From positions 3,928,001 through 3,992,000 of the forward strand of contig WBVU01000004.1 of assembly GCA_009192285.1 (NCBI GenBank): a stretch of 64,000 nucleotides of DNA, in the 5' to 3' direction. Positions 1 to 8,934 of the stretch are shown one piece after another; within the stretch, counting starts at the first letter, position 1, and every line of letters begins with the position of its first letter. A model generated the notes under the pieces. It was not told the origin of the DNA. It was given only the letters and a program-made list of their open reading frames with translations, and searched no databases. The stretch comes from Morchella semilibera. Its lineage: Eukaryota; Ascomycota; Pezizomycetes; Pezizales; Morchellaceae. A program made the translations under genes and the position numbers.

Positions 1-347
1 CATGCAGCTACATGTACTCTAGTCAGTATTGAGGGAGCAGGGTTAGGGTTTCACTTTACAAATGCCGAGGTTAAAATAAAAACCGGCATCCGGCATTCAT
101 TTTGGAATGCCTATCCGCACGCTGTTGAATAGGCGCTTCCCTGGATAGGGCCAGTGATCTTCTGGTTTCACCTGGGACTGGTATGCTCGACTTGGACCCG
201 CATGATATGATATTTTTATCATAATAATACTATAAACAAGAGAAAGACGACCAAACACCATCAAAACAGACCAAAAATAAAAAACAAAAGCAGAACCGTT
301 AATACCCCCTCCCTTAGTTTTTTTTCCCCCTTCCTTTCCCGACCCCA
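1..347. other. 3' flank of the FAD monooxygenase gene, no gene seen
   Basis: No coding region is supported here. The stretch holds one TACATGTA palindrome (9-16), a short telomere-like GGGTTAGGGTTT (about 45-56) and an A/T-rich segment just past the monooxygenase stop codon that probably includes its 3' UTR. Confidence 0.6.
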
Positions 348-1819
348 TTACAACATGCTATTTACATTCCCGTCATTCTTGAACCTAGCCCACGCCGTCT
401 CCACCTCCGCAAAGGCATCATACCCAAACAGGAACTTTTGAAACTCGGGGTCCCTCCACTTGTTCGGGAACCCCGGCTTCAGCTCGTCGCGCAGCAGCTC
501 CGCGTCGCGCGCCTCCTGCGCCGGCCCGTTGTGGAGGTGGAACACATCCCTCTGGTGGGTGCTCGCCAGGACGATCCTGGTCGTGCGCTTCTTGCGCAGG
601 CCCTCGTACGCCGCCAGCAGGCCCTTGAGCTGGGCGCGCTCCTCGAGCTTCTCCAGGAGGCCGCCGAGCACGGCGCCGTCCTCCACGGCCATGGCCGCGC
701 CCTGCGCAAGGTACGGGAGCGTGGCGTGGCAGGCGTCGCCGAGGAGCACGAACTTGCCCTCCGGGTGCAGCCACGTGTCCATCTCTCGCGAGTTCTGGAG
801 GCGCCATTTGGACACCTCGTGGACCATGTTGAGGAGCTTTCCGAGGCGGGGGTCCCAGGTCTTGAAGAAGTCGCGGACCTCCTCGGGGCCCGTGGTGACG
901 ACGTTGACGTCGGCGGGCAGGTTGTCGGGGCAGAGGAGGACAATGTTGTAGAGGCCGCCGCCCTTGAGGAGGTAGCAGGCGGCGTGGGCGTCGGGGCCCA
1001 TCCAGAAGTTGATGGCGGGGTCCTCGGTGAGTTCGTTCAGCTCGGGGTCCTTGCGCATCTCGTCGGCCTTGACGATGATGCGGTAGGCGAGGTCGCCCGT
1101 GAGGTGCGGGGGGTCGGCGCGGCCCATCATCTCCTCGCGGCAGCGCGACTTGAGGCCGTCGGCGCCGATGACGAGGTCTGCGTGTATGGTGGCGCCGGTC
1201 TTGAGGGTGACGGAGGGGGCGGAGAAGTCGATGGAGGTTACGCAAGAGTTGAGTTGGACTGGCACTCGTTAGTCTAGTCCGTCCACGTTGATATGGGGGG
1301 GGGGGGGGGGAAATACTCTTGACACCAAGATCGCGGGCCGCCTGCACCATGGTGTTGTGAAAGTCTGCACGGTGGACGTGCCAGTAGGGGCCCTTGTACA
1401 CCTCCTGCGTGTAAGGGACCAAGTTCTGCGTCGAGAGGATCTTTCCGTCCTTGTATCCGCGCAGCATCAGGGCCTTTGGCACCACCGCGTGGTTCTCCAT
1501 CTGCTCCTTCAGGCCCCATTTTATCAAGATCCTGGACGAGTTTGGGGGGATCTGGATTCCTGCACCGACCTAATGGTTGTTAGTGTTGTGGCATGGATTG
1601 GTAGTGTTGTATGAATTGTGGGGAAGTATTGTGAGTGTGGGGGGCATGGATTGGAATTGGGTTGTTGTAATGTTATATGATTGTGCTCACCTCGCCGAGA
1701 GCAACGGCCTGCTCGAGGATTGTGACGTTGTGGCCTCCGCGACGGAGGGCAATGGAAGCTGCGAGACCGCCGAGGCCGGCGCCAACGACGATGACGTTGA
1801 GCTGAAGTTTTGCTGGCAT
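348..1819 (-). CDS. FAD-dependent monooxygenase, salicylate-hydroxylase-like (3 exons)
   Basis: Exons are complement(348..1264, 1317..1569, 1691..1819), giving 432 aa. The introns are 52 and 121 nt; phases agree at every joint, and the donors are GTATTT and GTGAGC. The family uses FAD and NAD(P)H to hydroxylate aromatic or related small molecules. Visible motifs are the N-terminal Rossmann segment VIVVGAGLGGLAAS (residues about 9-22), the central ADLVIGADGLKSR (about 157-168) and the FAD-ribityl GD motif GDACHATLPYLAQGA (about 303-317). Length is normal for single-domain members. The substrate cannot be read from sequence. The second intron contains a run of 16 G (plus strand 1295-1310), which explains why the reading frame looks interrupted. 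The start at 1819 is the conventional one, placed just before the Rossmann fold. The same frame stays open upstream to an ATG at 2116, so a longer N-terminus is possible. The ZZ-finger gene lies divergently upstream. Confidence 0.9.
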
Positions 1820-1842
1820 TGTCAATGTCAATGGTACTGAGT

Positions 1843-1995
1843 GTCTATCAGATGGTCTTTTAGTTTTGGTTGCTGCTGAGGAGTAGTGTCTATCAGATCT
1901 TTTAGTTTTGGTTGCTGCTGAGGAGTAGTGTCTATCAGGTCTTTTAGTTTTGGTTGCTGCTGAGGAGTAGTGTCTATCAGATCTTTTAGTTTCGA
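1843..1995 (-). repeat. 42-bp tandem repeat in frame with the monooxygenase N-terminus
   Basis: Units begin at 1843, 1888, 1930 and 1972, the last one partial. Spacings are 45, 42 and 42 bp, all multiples of three. Read on the minus strand in the frame of the monooxygenase, each unit gives a 14-residue block containing DRHYSSAATKTKR, with no stop between the ATG at 2116 and the start at 1819. It could be 5' UTR or a translated extension of 99 residues. The first residues after 2116 are rich in Arg, Ser and hydrophobic residues, as in mitochondrial presequences. Confidence 0.8.
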
Positions 1996-2116
1996 TTGCT
2001 GCTGGCTGGTGATGGGGTCCAGTGATAAAGAGGGGGGAACTGGATGGTCTAGAGAGGAGGTTGTGTCTACTGCATATACTTCTAGATCTGTTGATGGTGA
2101 AGCGGAGTGGTAGCAT

Positions 2117-3189
2117 AGTCGGAAGGGGGGAGGGGCAATATATCTATAATTCTCTGGTCTGTGGGAAAGTAAGAGTATAGTGTAGCTACATGTTAGTTGG
2201 GACATCACCATCCCATCCATGCAGATGCATAAACACGACCAATTGATCCAGACGGGGAGTCGAGGGAGGAGTGCACCCCCGGAAATCCCGGCACTCTCGC
2301 TCAACGGCCTCTGGTTGGTCGGGCAAGTGTTTATCCGCGGTATATCCATTATCCATGAGGCTGATATGAGTTGAGGCTCCATCCCCCGCAGAAAGGCGCC
2401 ACCATGAACCCCGGATTCAGCAGGGGTGGAGATCAATATGCACCGGATGAAGGGCTCGGTAGGTGTCTTTCGAGAAAAGCCAGATTGTCATGTGGGTTCG
2501 TTACGGGAGAATTTGTAATGTAGTATACTACAACCCCGCCCCGAAACGAGTTTCCCCATATCCTATTAACGTTCAGTGATCGCTGCATAAGTGATTATCC
2601 TGGCCGTGACGTCGGTGTACATGTATGTATTTACGCGCAGCCGGGAAAAGGATGTTCCGCTGGCTGTCCTGGCTGGATGGGTGGGGTGCAAGCGAGAGAG
2701 AGGGCTAGGGTTGCCATGGCTGTCACGGGCTGTCACTCGTGGGTTGAGTATCTGAGGGAGTATCACTCGATACAGAACCGGGTGAGAGCGGGTGAGTATT
2801 AACCACTGTCTACCGGTGTAAGACTCGGGTGTGGATACATGTATACATGTATACTCTCTATGTCTGGACTGGACAGATGTTCCCCACCTCTCTACAGATA
2901 CATGTCCACTCTCTACGTGCGGTGTGTAGTACGTAGAGATGCTGCATACGTACAACCTGATAGATGTCCTTCTCTCCATCCCTGTATTACATATAGCTAG
3001 AGTGTATCTGCTATTACCTCTCTTGTATGCACAGAGTGCATCTACCATAGTTGCATCTCAATGTCATTGATCCCCGAGTGACAGCCCGTGGCACGCAGCA
3101 GTCCGTGGTTACACGGTAGATCCCCTCACATCATCGCATCGCACATCCATCTACATCCATCTATATATACACTATACACTAATATAAAC
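2117..3189. other. divergent intergenic region, monooxygenase / ZZ-finger gene
   Basis: No gene is supported. The region separates two divergent genes, so it should hold both promoters. It carries three TACATGTA palindromes (2618, 2836, 2844) and a TATA-like run (about 3160-3180) close to the ZZ-gene ATG. The short open frames here have no recognisable content. Confidence 0.6.
2618..2851. promoter_or_regulatory. three TACATGTA palindromes in a divergent promoter region
   Basis: Perfect 8-bp palindromes start at 2618, 2836 and 2844; the last two abut. They lie 340-570 bp upstream of the ZZ-finger ATG and 800-1030 bp upstream of the monooxygenase start. A regulatory role is inferred only from their window-wide over-representation and placement. 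Confidence 0.3.
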
Positions 3190-4270
3190 ATGGCAATCCA
3201 CTACGTCTGCAACAGCTGCAGCAAGCGCATCTTTCCCGTCAGTGCACGGTTTCACTGCCTCGTCTGCCCCGACAGCTACGATGCCTGCCAGGCCTGCCAC
3301 CTCGCCGCCCGTCACGTACCCCCTCACGAGGGCTCCCACCCCTTTCACGTCGTCTACGACCAGACCACCTCCCCGCCGCCCACCGCCTCTCTCGCCGCCC
3401 TCACAATCACTCAACCAGCCCCTCCACCCCCTCCTCCGCCTCCGCTCCCCTTCCGTTCCCCCCAAACCCACCTCCCCTTCCCCCGCGCCAGCTCTCCTCC
3501 TCCTCCTCGAATACCACCCCCCAGTCCCCAAGCTCCCCTCACTCCCCGTACGTGTGGGGGCCCCTCCTCACCCCGCAAAACACCCCCACCCACCACCTCC
3601 ACCGCCTCGCCGACGCCGCCTTCCACCACTTCTCCTCCGCCCAGGGCGCACCCTCCTCCCCCTCAATGACCCCCGAGCAGCTCGCCCGCTTCTACACCGC
3701 CATGGGCCGTAGCGGGAGCACAAACTTCCCCGACCTCTTCCACACCCTCATGGCCCAGTACGGCGCCACGCTCGACCCCAGCGACGCCCAGATCGCCTTC
3801 GTCTTCCAGGAGTACGCGTACGCCTTCACCCTCGCCACCCGCCCGGGCTCCTCCGTCCCCAGCGGAATGCCGCTCCTCCTCCTCGACGGCTTCCGCAGGA
3901 TGCTGACGGACGAGATCCTCGAGGCCCCCGAGGAGGCGTGGCGCGGCTTCAATACCCTCCTCGTGGGGTGCCCGCCTTGGGTCTCGCTGGGCCGATCCCC
4001 AGAGCGTGTTTCCCCGACAGGGAGGACAGGGAGGCCAGGGCTCGCGGCGACAGGATCAGTGCTGTGCTGGTCGAGAGGAGCAAGGCCATGTTTGAGCGCT
4101 TGGAGAGGGACGCGGAGGCGGAGGCGGCGGAGGCGGAGGCGGCGGCGGGGGAGGCGCTGGCGGCGGCGAGGGTGAGGATGGAGCTGGAGCAGAGGGGGAG
4201 GGATAACTGTCTGGGCGGGTGGAGGGTGGACGAGTGGGGGAACGAGTATTATGACCAGGGGCTGATCTGA
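3190..4270 (+). CDS. ZZ-type zinc-finger protein, reading frame broken twice
   Basis: The ATG at 3190 starts a ZZ zinc finger, with Cys pairs in CNSC, CLVC and CQAC and the terminal HEGSHPFH (residues about 7-53). A long Pro/Ser-rich linker follows, then a helical region beginning WGPLLTPQNTPTHH and including TPEQLARFY and DGFRRMLTDEIL. This resembles the DUF7514-type domain that often follows ZZ fingers in fungi, though that assignment is tentative. The C-terminus is Glu/Ala/Arg-rich and ends WGNEYYDQGLI. The three parts lie in different frames: 3190 to about 3500, about 3492-3962, then about 3968-4270. Frame-compatible introns (3349-3491; 3963-4024) exist but have poor donors. Equally, one missing base in a C-run and one in the GGGG at 3965-3968 would join all three frames. 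ZZ fingers mediate protein-protein contact. A TATA-like sequence precedes the ATG. Confidence 0.6.
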
Positions 4271-4307
4271 GGGCAGTGTTTTCTGTAAGTTATAGCGCGG
4301 TGTTTGG

Positions 4308-4430
4308 GCATTTTGGACGGTTATTATTTATTAGCTTGTTCGTGAGAGGCAGTGTTTTTGTTTTTGGTTATTGCGGGTTGGCATTTTGGATTATTTATTT
4401 ATTAGCTTGTTTGTTCGTGAGAGGCAGTTG
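4308..4430 (+). repeat. tandem duplication downstream of the ZZ gene
   Basis: About 47-50 bp beginning GCATTTTGGA and ending GTGAGAGGCAGT occurs at 4308-4354 and again at 4381-4430, with small indels. It lies in the probable 3' UTR of the ZZ-finger gene. Confidence 0.7.
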
Positions 4431-4728
4431 TGGCGGTAATGGTGTTGAGATGCAATGATCAAAGAGCATGATTAACAGCGCCCACACTCGACCGAGTGAG
4501 CACCAGTGATGCGCGCCTACCAGTTATCGGCTGGCCACTACCTGCCACACATGTAAATTCATTGATTGCAGTATAAGCGTTAGCTTCACGAGTAGGACAT
4601 ATGAACTGGATGTTGAACCCCGTTAGCCACAGTCGACTCCCATAAGCTACGATTCACGCCTGCAAGCATGTTCGGAGCCATTCGGTGTAAAACCGAGGGC
4701 TATAATCCTGAATATAATATTTAAAGTA

Positions 4729-4769
4729 NNNNNNNNNNNNNNNNNNNNNNNNNNNNNNNNNNNNNNNNN
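4729..4769. other. assembly gap (41 N)
   Basis: A run of N marks unresolved sequence of unknown true length. Confidence 1.
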
Positions 4770-5144
4770 AGGCGATTACGGTAGTGGGCCGAAAACTTGG
4801 TGAATATAACAGAAATAAATAAAATTATTTCCAATAATAGACTAAGTTTCAATCTTTATACTACATGGGCACATGTTCAATGGGTGCTCTACCACGCCAG
4901 GAAATGCATCATTTGATGCATTATCGACACATTGCCCATACAGGACCGGACATGGTAATGCATCCCTTGATGCATTACCTGTTGAGGGCTCTCCTAATCG
5001 GTATGCATGATACATTTTATGATGACCTTACTGTCTTATTGGGAAAAGCATCAGGAAATACATCAGGAAAAGCATCAGGAAAGTTGTTGAATAGCTATCA
5101 ACTCGCTTAATAAGATCTATTATAATATCATTATTATATGAATT

Positions 5145-5432
5145 CATGGCCTAGCTGGTAAGATATACATTCTCCCATTGGAAGCACTCAGGTTCAACTC
5201 CCACATATAGCTTTTTTTATTTCCGGATCCCTTTACCGATTGGAAAATCGTCAAATGGGACTGGGATGCATATCCCGATGCATTTAGGATTCATTAATTG
5301 CCAATTCAAAGGATGCATTTTGAGATCCATTTGTGATGCATTACCTGCCGTAGTAGAGATGGCTTCCGCGCTGGTGGGTGGTATTGTTTATATCCTCTGA
5401 TAGCCCGGTAAATACTTTACCGCCGGTCCACA
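5145..5432 (+). repeat. SINE-like element with tRNA-like head, copy 1
   Basis: A box-A-like TGGCCTAGCTGG (5147-5158) and a good box B GGTTCAACTCC (5191-5201) form an internal polymerase III promoter pattern. A T-run and TTTATTTCC follow. The acceptor and anticodon stems do not pair well, so this is not a functional tRNA. The unrelated-looking body ends near a CCGCCGGT palindrome. The copy at 6585-6890 has the same order of parts (box A, box B, T-run plus ATTTCC, a TCGTC(A/C)AAT stretch, then an ACC..G..TAGAGAT block), which supports one family. Confidence 0.45.
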
Positions 5433-6584
5433 TATTTTTATGAGCTTGATATATGGTTTAGTTAAACAGGATATATGGTGATTTGGCATCTCATATGACA
5501 TTTTTTATCATGCCCCGTTGAAGCTAACCTTTGGCTCAGTGTGATATTTCTACCGTATGATATCATGTGAGAAGTCTTATATAATGGTTTTACTCGCTGA
5601 AAACCCAAATACGCAGGTAGGCCAGCATTCGCGCTTATTCTGCATAGATAAATTTCACAGATTAAATACTTCATATGTACACAAGTCTTTGCTACAGCCG
5701 TCCACCCGCCCGCCTGCCCGCCCGCCCACCCACCAGCCTGCCCGCCTGCCGTACCTGCTTGGTTGACTGCCTGATTCACTGCGATTCACTGCGATTCACT
5801 GCGATTCACTGCTTGACTCCATGCTCTATACGTACGTTGCGGTACGGTATGTACGGTGCAGTACGCATACAGTGTCAGTGCAGTACGTATGTACGTACGG
5901 TGCGGTGCGGTATGCAATATGGTGCGGTGTGGTGTTTGGCTCCGTTCTCGTTTGGATTTGTTGAACTCACTGCTTAATTCACCGATTAGCTCATATCCTC
6001 ATAATGGCGATGGTGATTAATTGGAAAGGGGTGTAGATGGAGCCATAGAGATGAAGCTGTAATGATGGTAGAGATGAAGGTGTGGTGTAGAGATGGAGGT
6101 GTAGAGATGGAGGTGTAGAAGAACGTGATATATCTGTCCCCAACCCTAACCCCCGTTCCTGAGTGATAATCTGATTTCTCCGTGAATGATTCAATTCCAA
6201 AAGGACCCCTAATTGAGCCGGATTGGGACCTGAATAGGCGGCAAATATCAGGGCTATCACCTAATCAGGGAAGATTGAGGGTGATTCTGCATCTAAAGTT
6301 CATATTATGGTCAAATCATACCTCGGTCTCAAAATCAGTCTGATATTTTTACACGGACTGGCGGTAATGTATGTATTTTATGCCTTTCCATACAAAAGAA
6401 ATCGGTAAATGAACTATAAGATGCATCTGCATGTGATGTCTGATGCAAATGTATCAACAACGTACACTTCCCTACACTTTTGAAATGTGGAACACTTTTG
6501 CAAACGACTTTGCCTGTAGTATCGCTTGTAAAGTCGTAAAAATGATATTTTTCTGCGAAAATACATCTAGAGTTAATTTGTGTC

Positions 6585-6890
6585 AATGATGGTATAGTGG
6601 TTATGTCCTAAATGTCGAATAGTCTAGTTTCAGTTCCTGATGCGGTGAATATTTTTTATTTCCATGGCTAGGCCTAGGGTTTTTGATAGTTGGGAAATGT
6701 GTATGTAAAGTCGTCCAATTTCCCTAATGATTCATTTGCACACATTTACATGATTCATATGCCAGCGATTTTAAAGGATTTATTTACCGGGCTATTAGAG
6801 ATATTGGCATGTAGCTTCTCTTTTGCCGAGGCCATAAAAACTGGCATTGTAAGGTCAAAGTAACTTCACCACCGGTGGCGGAGATAATAC
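6585..6890 (+). repeat. SINE-like element with tRNA-like head, copy 2
   Basis: Box-A-like TGGTATAGTGG is at 6590-6600 and degenerate box-B-like GTTTCAGTTCC at 6627-6637, followed by ATTTTTTATTTCC as in copy 1. Further parallels are TCGTCCAAT, TTTACCGGGCTATTAGAGAT and a terminal CACCACCGGTGG palindrome. The copies have diverged strongly, so boundaries are approximate. Confidence 0.45.
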
Positions 6891-7480
6891 CATGATTGAT
6901 GCCTATGTCACTTTCATGGTAAAAGCATAGGCATCTTGGCTATATCATGCCAACACATGAGTCCCATGTCCCCGGCGGGGAGTTTCGTAAGTGTTGGTAC
7001 GTATTAATGATAAAGGCTGAAATTCAGCGCTTATAACCAGCGGTAGTAATTCACCACCATTAGCAAAAGTACTTTCGACATTTACCGCGCCATATAGATG
7101 GGCATCTCACCGCCGGTGGTAGGGCGATTTACTATGCCGTAACATTTACCCCGTACCATATAGGGTACCCTGTTTATATAGAAACTCTCTCTTTTTTTCT
7201 TCCCCGGCCCGCAGCCGAGAGATATAGAAGGTCAAAGTCAAAAATCCCCCCTCGGGAGATTCAGTACCTTATAGAAAGAGTGGCTGTATTGCGGGTCGAG
7301 TCTTGAGGAGAATAAAATTATAAAAAGGGACGCAATATAACGAATCTAGATCAGATCAGACCTACGAACTCTACAACCACAGCACTGCCGGGACAATATC
7401 TCATTCCGACACTCTTTTCTCCGAGAACAGGGTGCTCCTGGCGCTGGAAAGTAGGGGTTTTGGGTAAAGGGCAGTTGAAA

Positions 7481-7496
7481 CCCTAACCCTAACCCT
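7481..7496 (+). repeat. interstitial telomere-like repeat
   Basis: CCCTAACCCTAACCCT is two and two-thirds copies of the fungal telomeric hexamer. Shorter GGGTTAGGG-type matches occur near 45, 6145, 15525, 18630, 22014 and 52132. Confidence 0.7.
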
Positions 7497-7671
7497 ATCC
7501 AAAAACATTTTCCTGCTCCTTAGACGCGAAAGACCCCCCCCCCCACTGACCACCCATTTAAAATTGGGTGTCTTGCCTCATGTTACTGTGTTTGTGAGCC
7601 GTACATTTGATTGGGTCTCGTGCTGTGTGTGAACTGTTGATTGCGTCCTAATGTTTTTGATAACCCGCAAT

Positions 7672-7811
7672 GTACTCGGGTCAGGTAAAAAGAACCCGAA
7701 AATGCAAGCTGCAAAGGAGGGGCCCAATTTTGTGCAGTTTCTACTAGTAGCGAATCAGAGATTGTTACCGTTAAAAGTCATTTTCAGGTTCTTACCTGAC
7801 CCGGGTAGTAC
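7672..7811. repeat. inverted-repeat (MITE-like) hairpin element
   Basis: CGGGTCAGGTAA followed by AAGAACCCGAAAATG (about 7678-7704) is matched in reverse complement by the arm at about 7778-7802 that ends TTACCTGACCCG. The flanking TACT..AGTA extends the symmetry. The core is about 73 bp with no coding capacity. Confidence 0.6.
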
Positions 7812-8934
7812 TTTCCACTGGCGCGCTATATCTACCCTGCCAGCCTACTTACATGCTAGCTGGGACATGAATAATGCTCCCCGTACTGGCTGCGTAGGTT
7901 TACTACAGCGGTGCCTATGAAGTTTTGGGACCCCACCATGACAAGAGTAAGTACATGTATATAAGTGGAAATACTGCTAAAGATTACAAATATCAAAAAA
8001 GAGTTCTATTTTGGATATCCTTGATCTGTTTTCCTAACTTTGTGGTTGTATAAAGTACCATGACAATTAATTCCAGCCAACAAACGATCTACTGAATCAA
8101 CAGAGAAATACCAGAAAAATAAATGTATAGAACAGAGTCCATTTTACCTATACTGGAGGTCTTGCAAATATGGGTTTGTGGTTGGTGGAATTAAAATCGA
8201 GTGCATTGCTATGTATGTGGCTCCGGCAACTCCCTAGACACGGCTATACTAGTCTGTCAATGATGGCCTACATAGGGATTTGCATAAGGCATCTATTATC
8301 CGCACAGTTACAGTAGAGAGGCCCCCAGCTAGAAGGCTTGCTGCGGGACAGGAGCTCGCGCTTGAAGTCTGTTCTGCAGCTTTGAATAACCATTAAGGGA
8401 GAGGGATGATTGATATATTATTATACTACGGGCAGCTTTGTATATTTTCATCCAGCTTCGTCCGGATTTTTTTGGGGGGAGTTATCGGCTGGGCATGTGC
8501 AGATGTGGATGGGGTGGGAATTTTTTTTGGAGTAGACTGTGTGGAGGGGTGGGAGGTAGGCGGTGCGTGGTAGTTGGGATGGAGGTTGAGGTTGAAATGT
8601 TCCAGGCATGGATGGGGGATTACGTATGGAGGTAACTACTGCAAAAGGGTAGATACTTATCCACCGAATCTCAAGATAAAGCATCAATTCAATTAATCAC
8701 CGTGGTTACAAAGCTCATCATAAATCTCATAAATGCCACAAGTCTCGAGCTACATATGATCACATCAAACGTCAAACAGGGCGGTAGAAAGCTTGGTATT
8801 GGGTGGAAATTAATTCGATATAAAACACTAGTTCCTAGGGATATCATAAGGTTAGTATGTAATAACCGCCGGACCGGCCAGCTGCTGCGTGTGTATCGTT
8901 AAGAGCCCTGGACATGCATGTATATATATATGCG

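Larger units (their letters stand above)
4770..8934. other. repeat-rich intergenic region without a gene
   Basis: No convincing coding region is present. The region contains clustered ATGCAT palindromes (about 4900-5010 and 5270-5345) and three near-identical GCATCAGGAAA-type units (5048-5085). It also holds two related elements with tRNA-like heads (about 5145-5432 and 6585-6890), ACCGCCGGT palindromes (about 5415, 6870, 7110), a telomere-like run (7481-7496), a hairpin element (7672-7811) and one TACATGTA (7952). The open frames at 5675-5977 and 7651-7920 overlap repeats and show no protein features. Confidence 0.6.

Noticed and set aside
438-1277. 279-codon open frame on the plus strand over the monooxygenase
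   Set aside because: It is the antisense of a GC-rich exon whose minus strand encodes clear FAD-monooxygenase motifs.
1828-2436. 202-codon frame with PQQQPKLKDLIDT repeats
   Set aside because: It is an alternative reading of the 42-bp tandem repeat; the frame joined to the monooxygenase is more plausible and this one has no domain.
5675-5977. 100-codon frame over GCCCGCC and GATTCACTGC tandem words
   Set aside because: The frame is open only because it crosses simple repeats; both strands are open.
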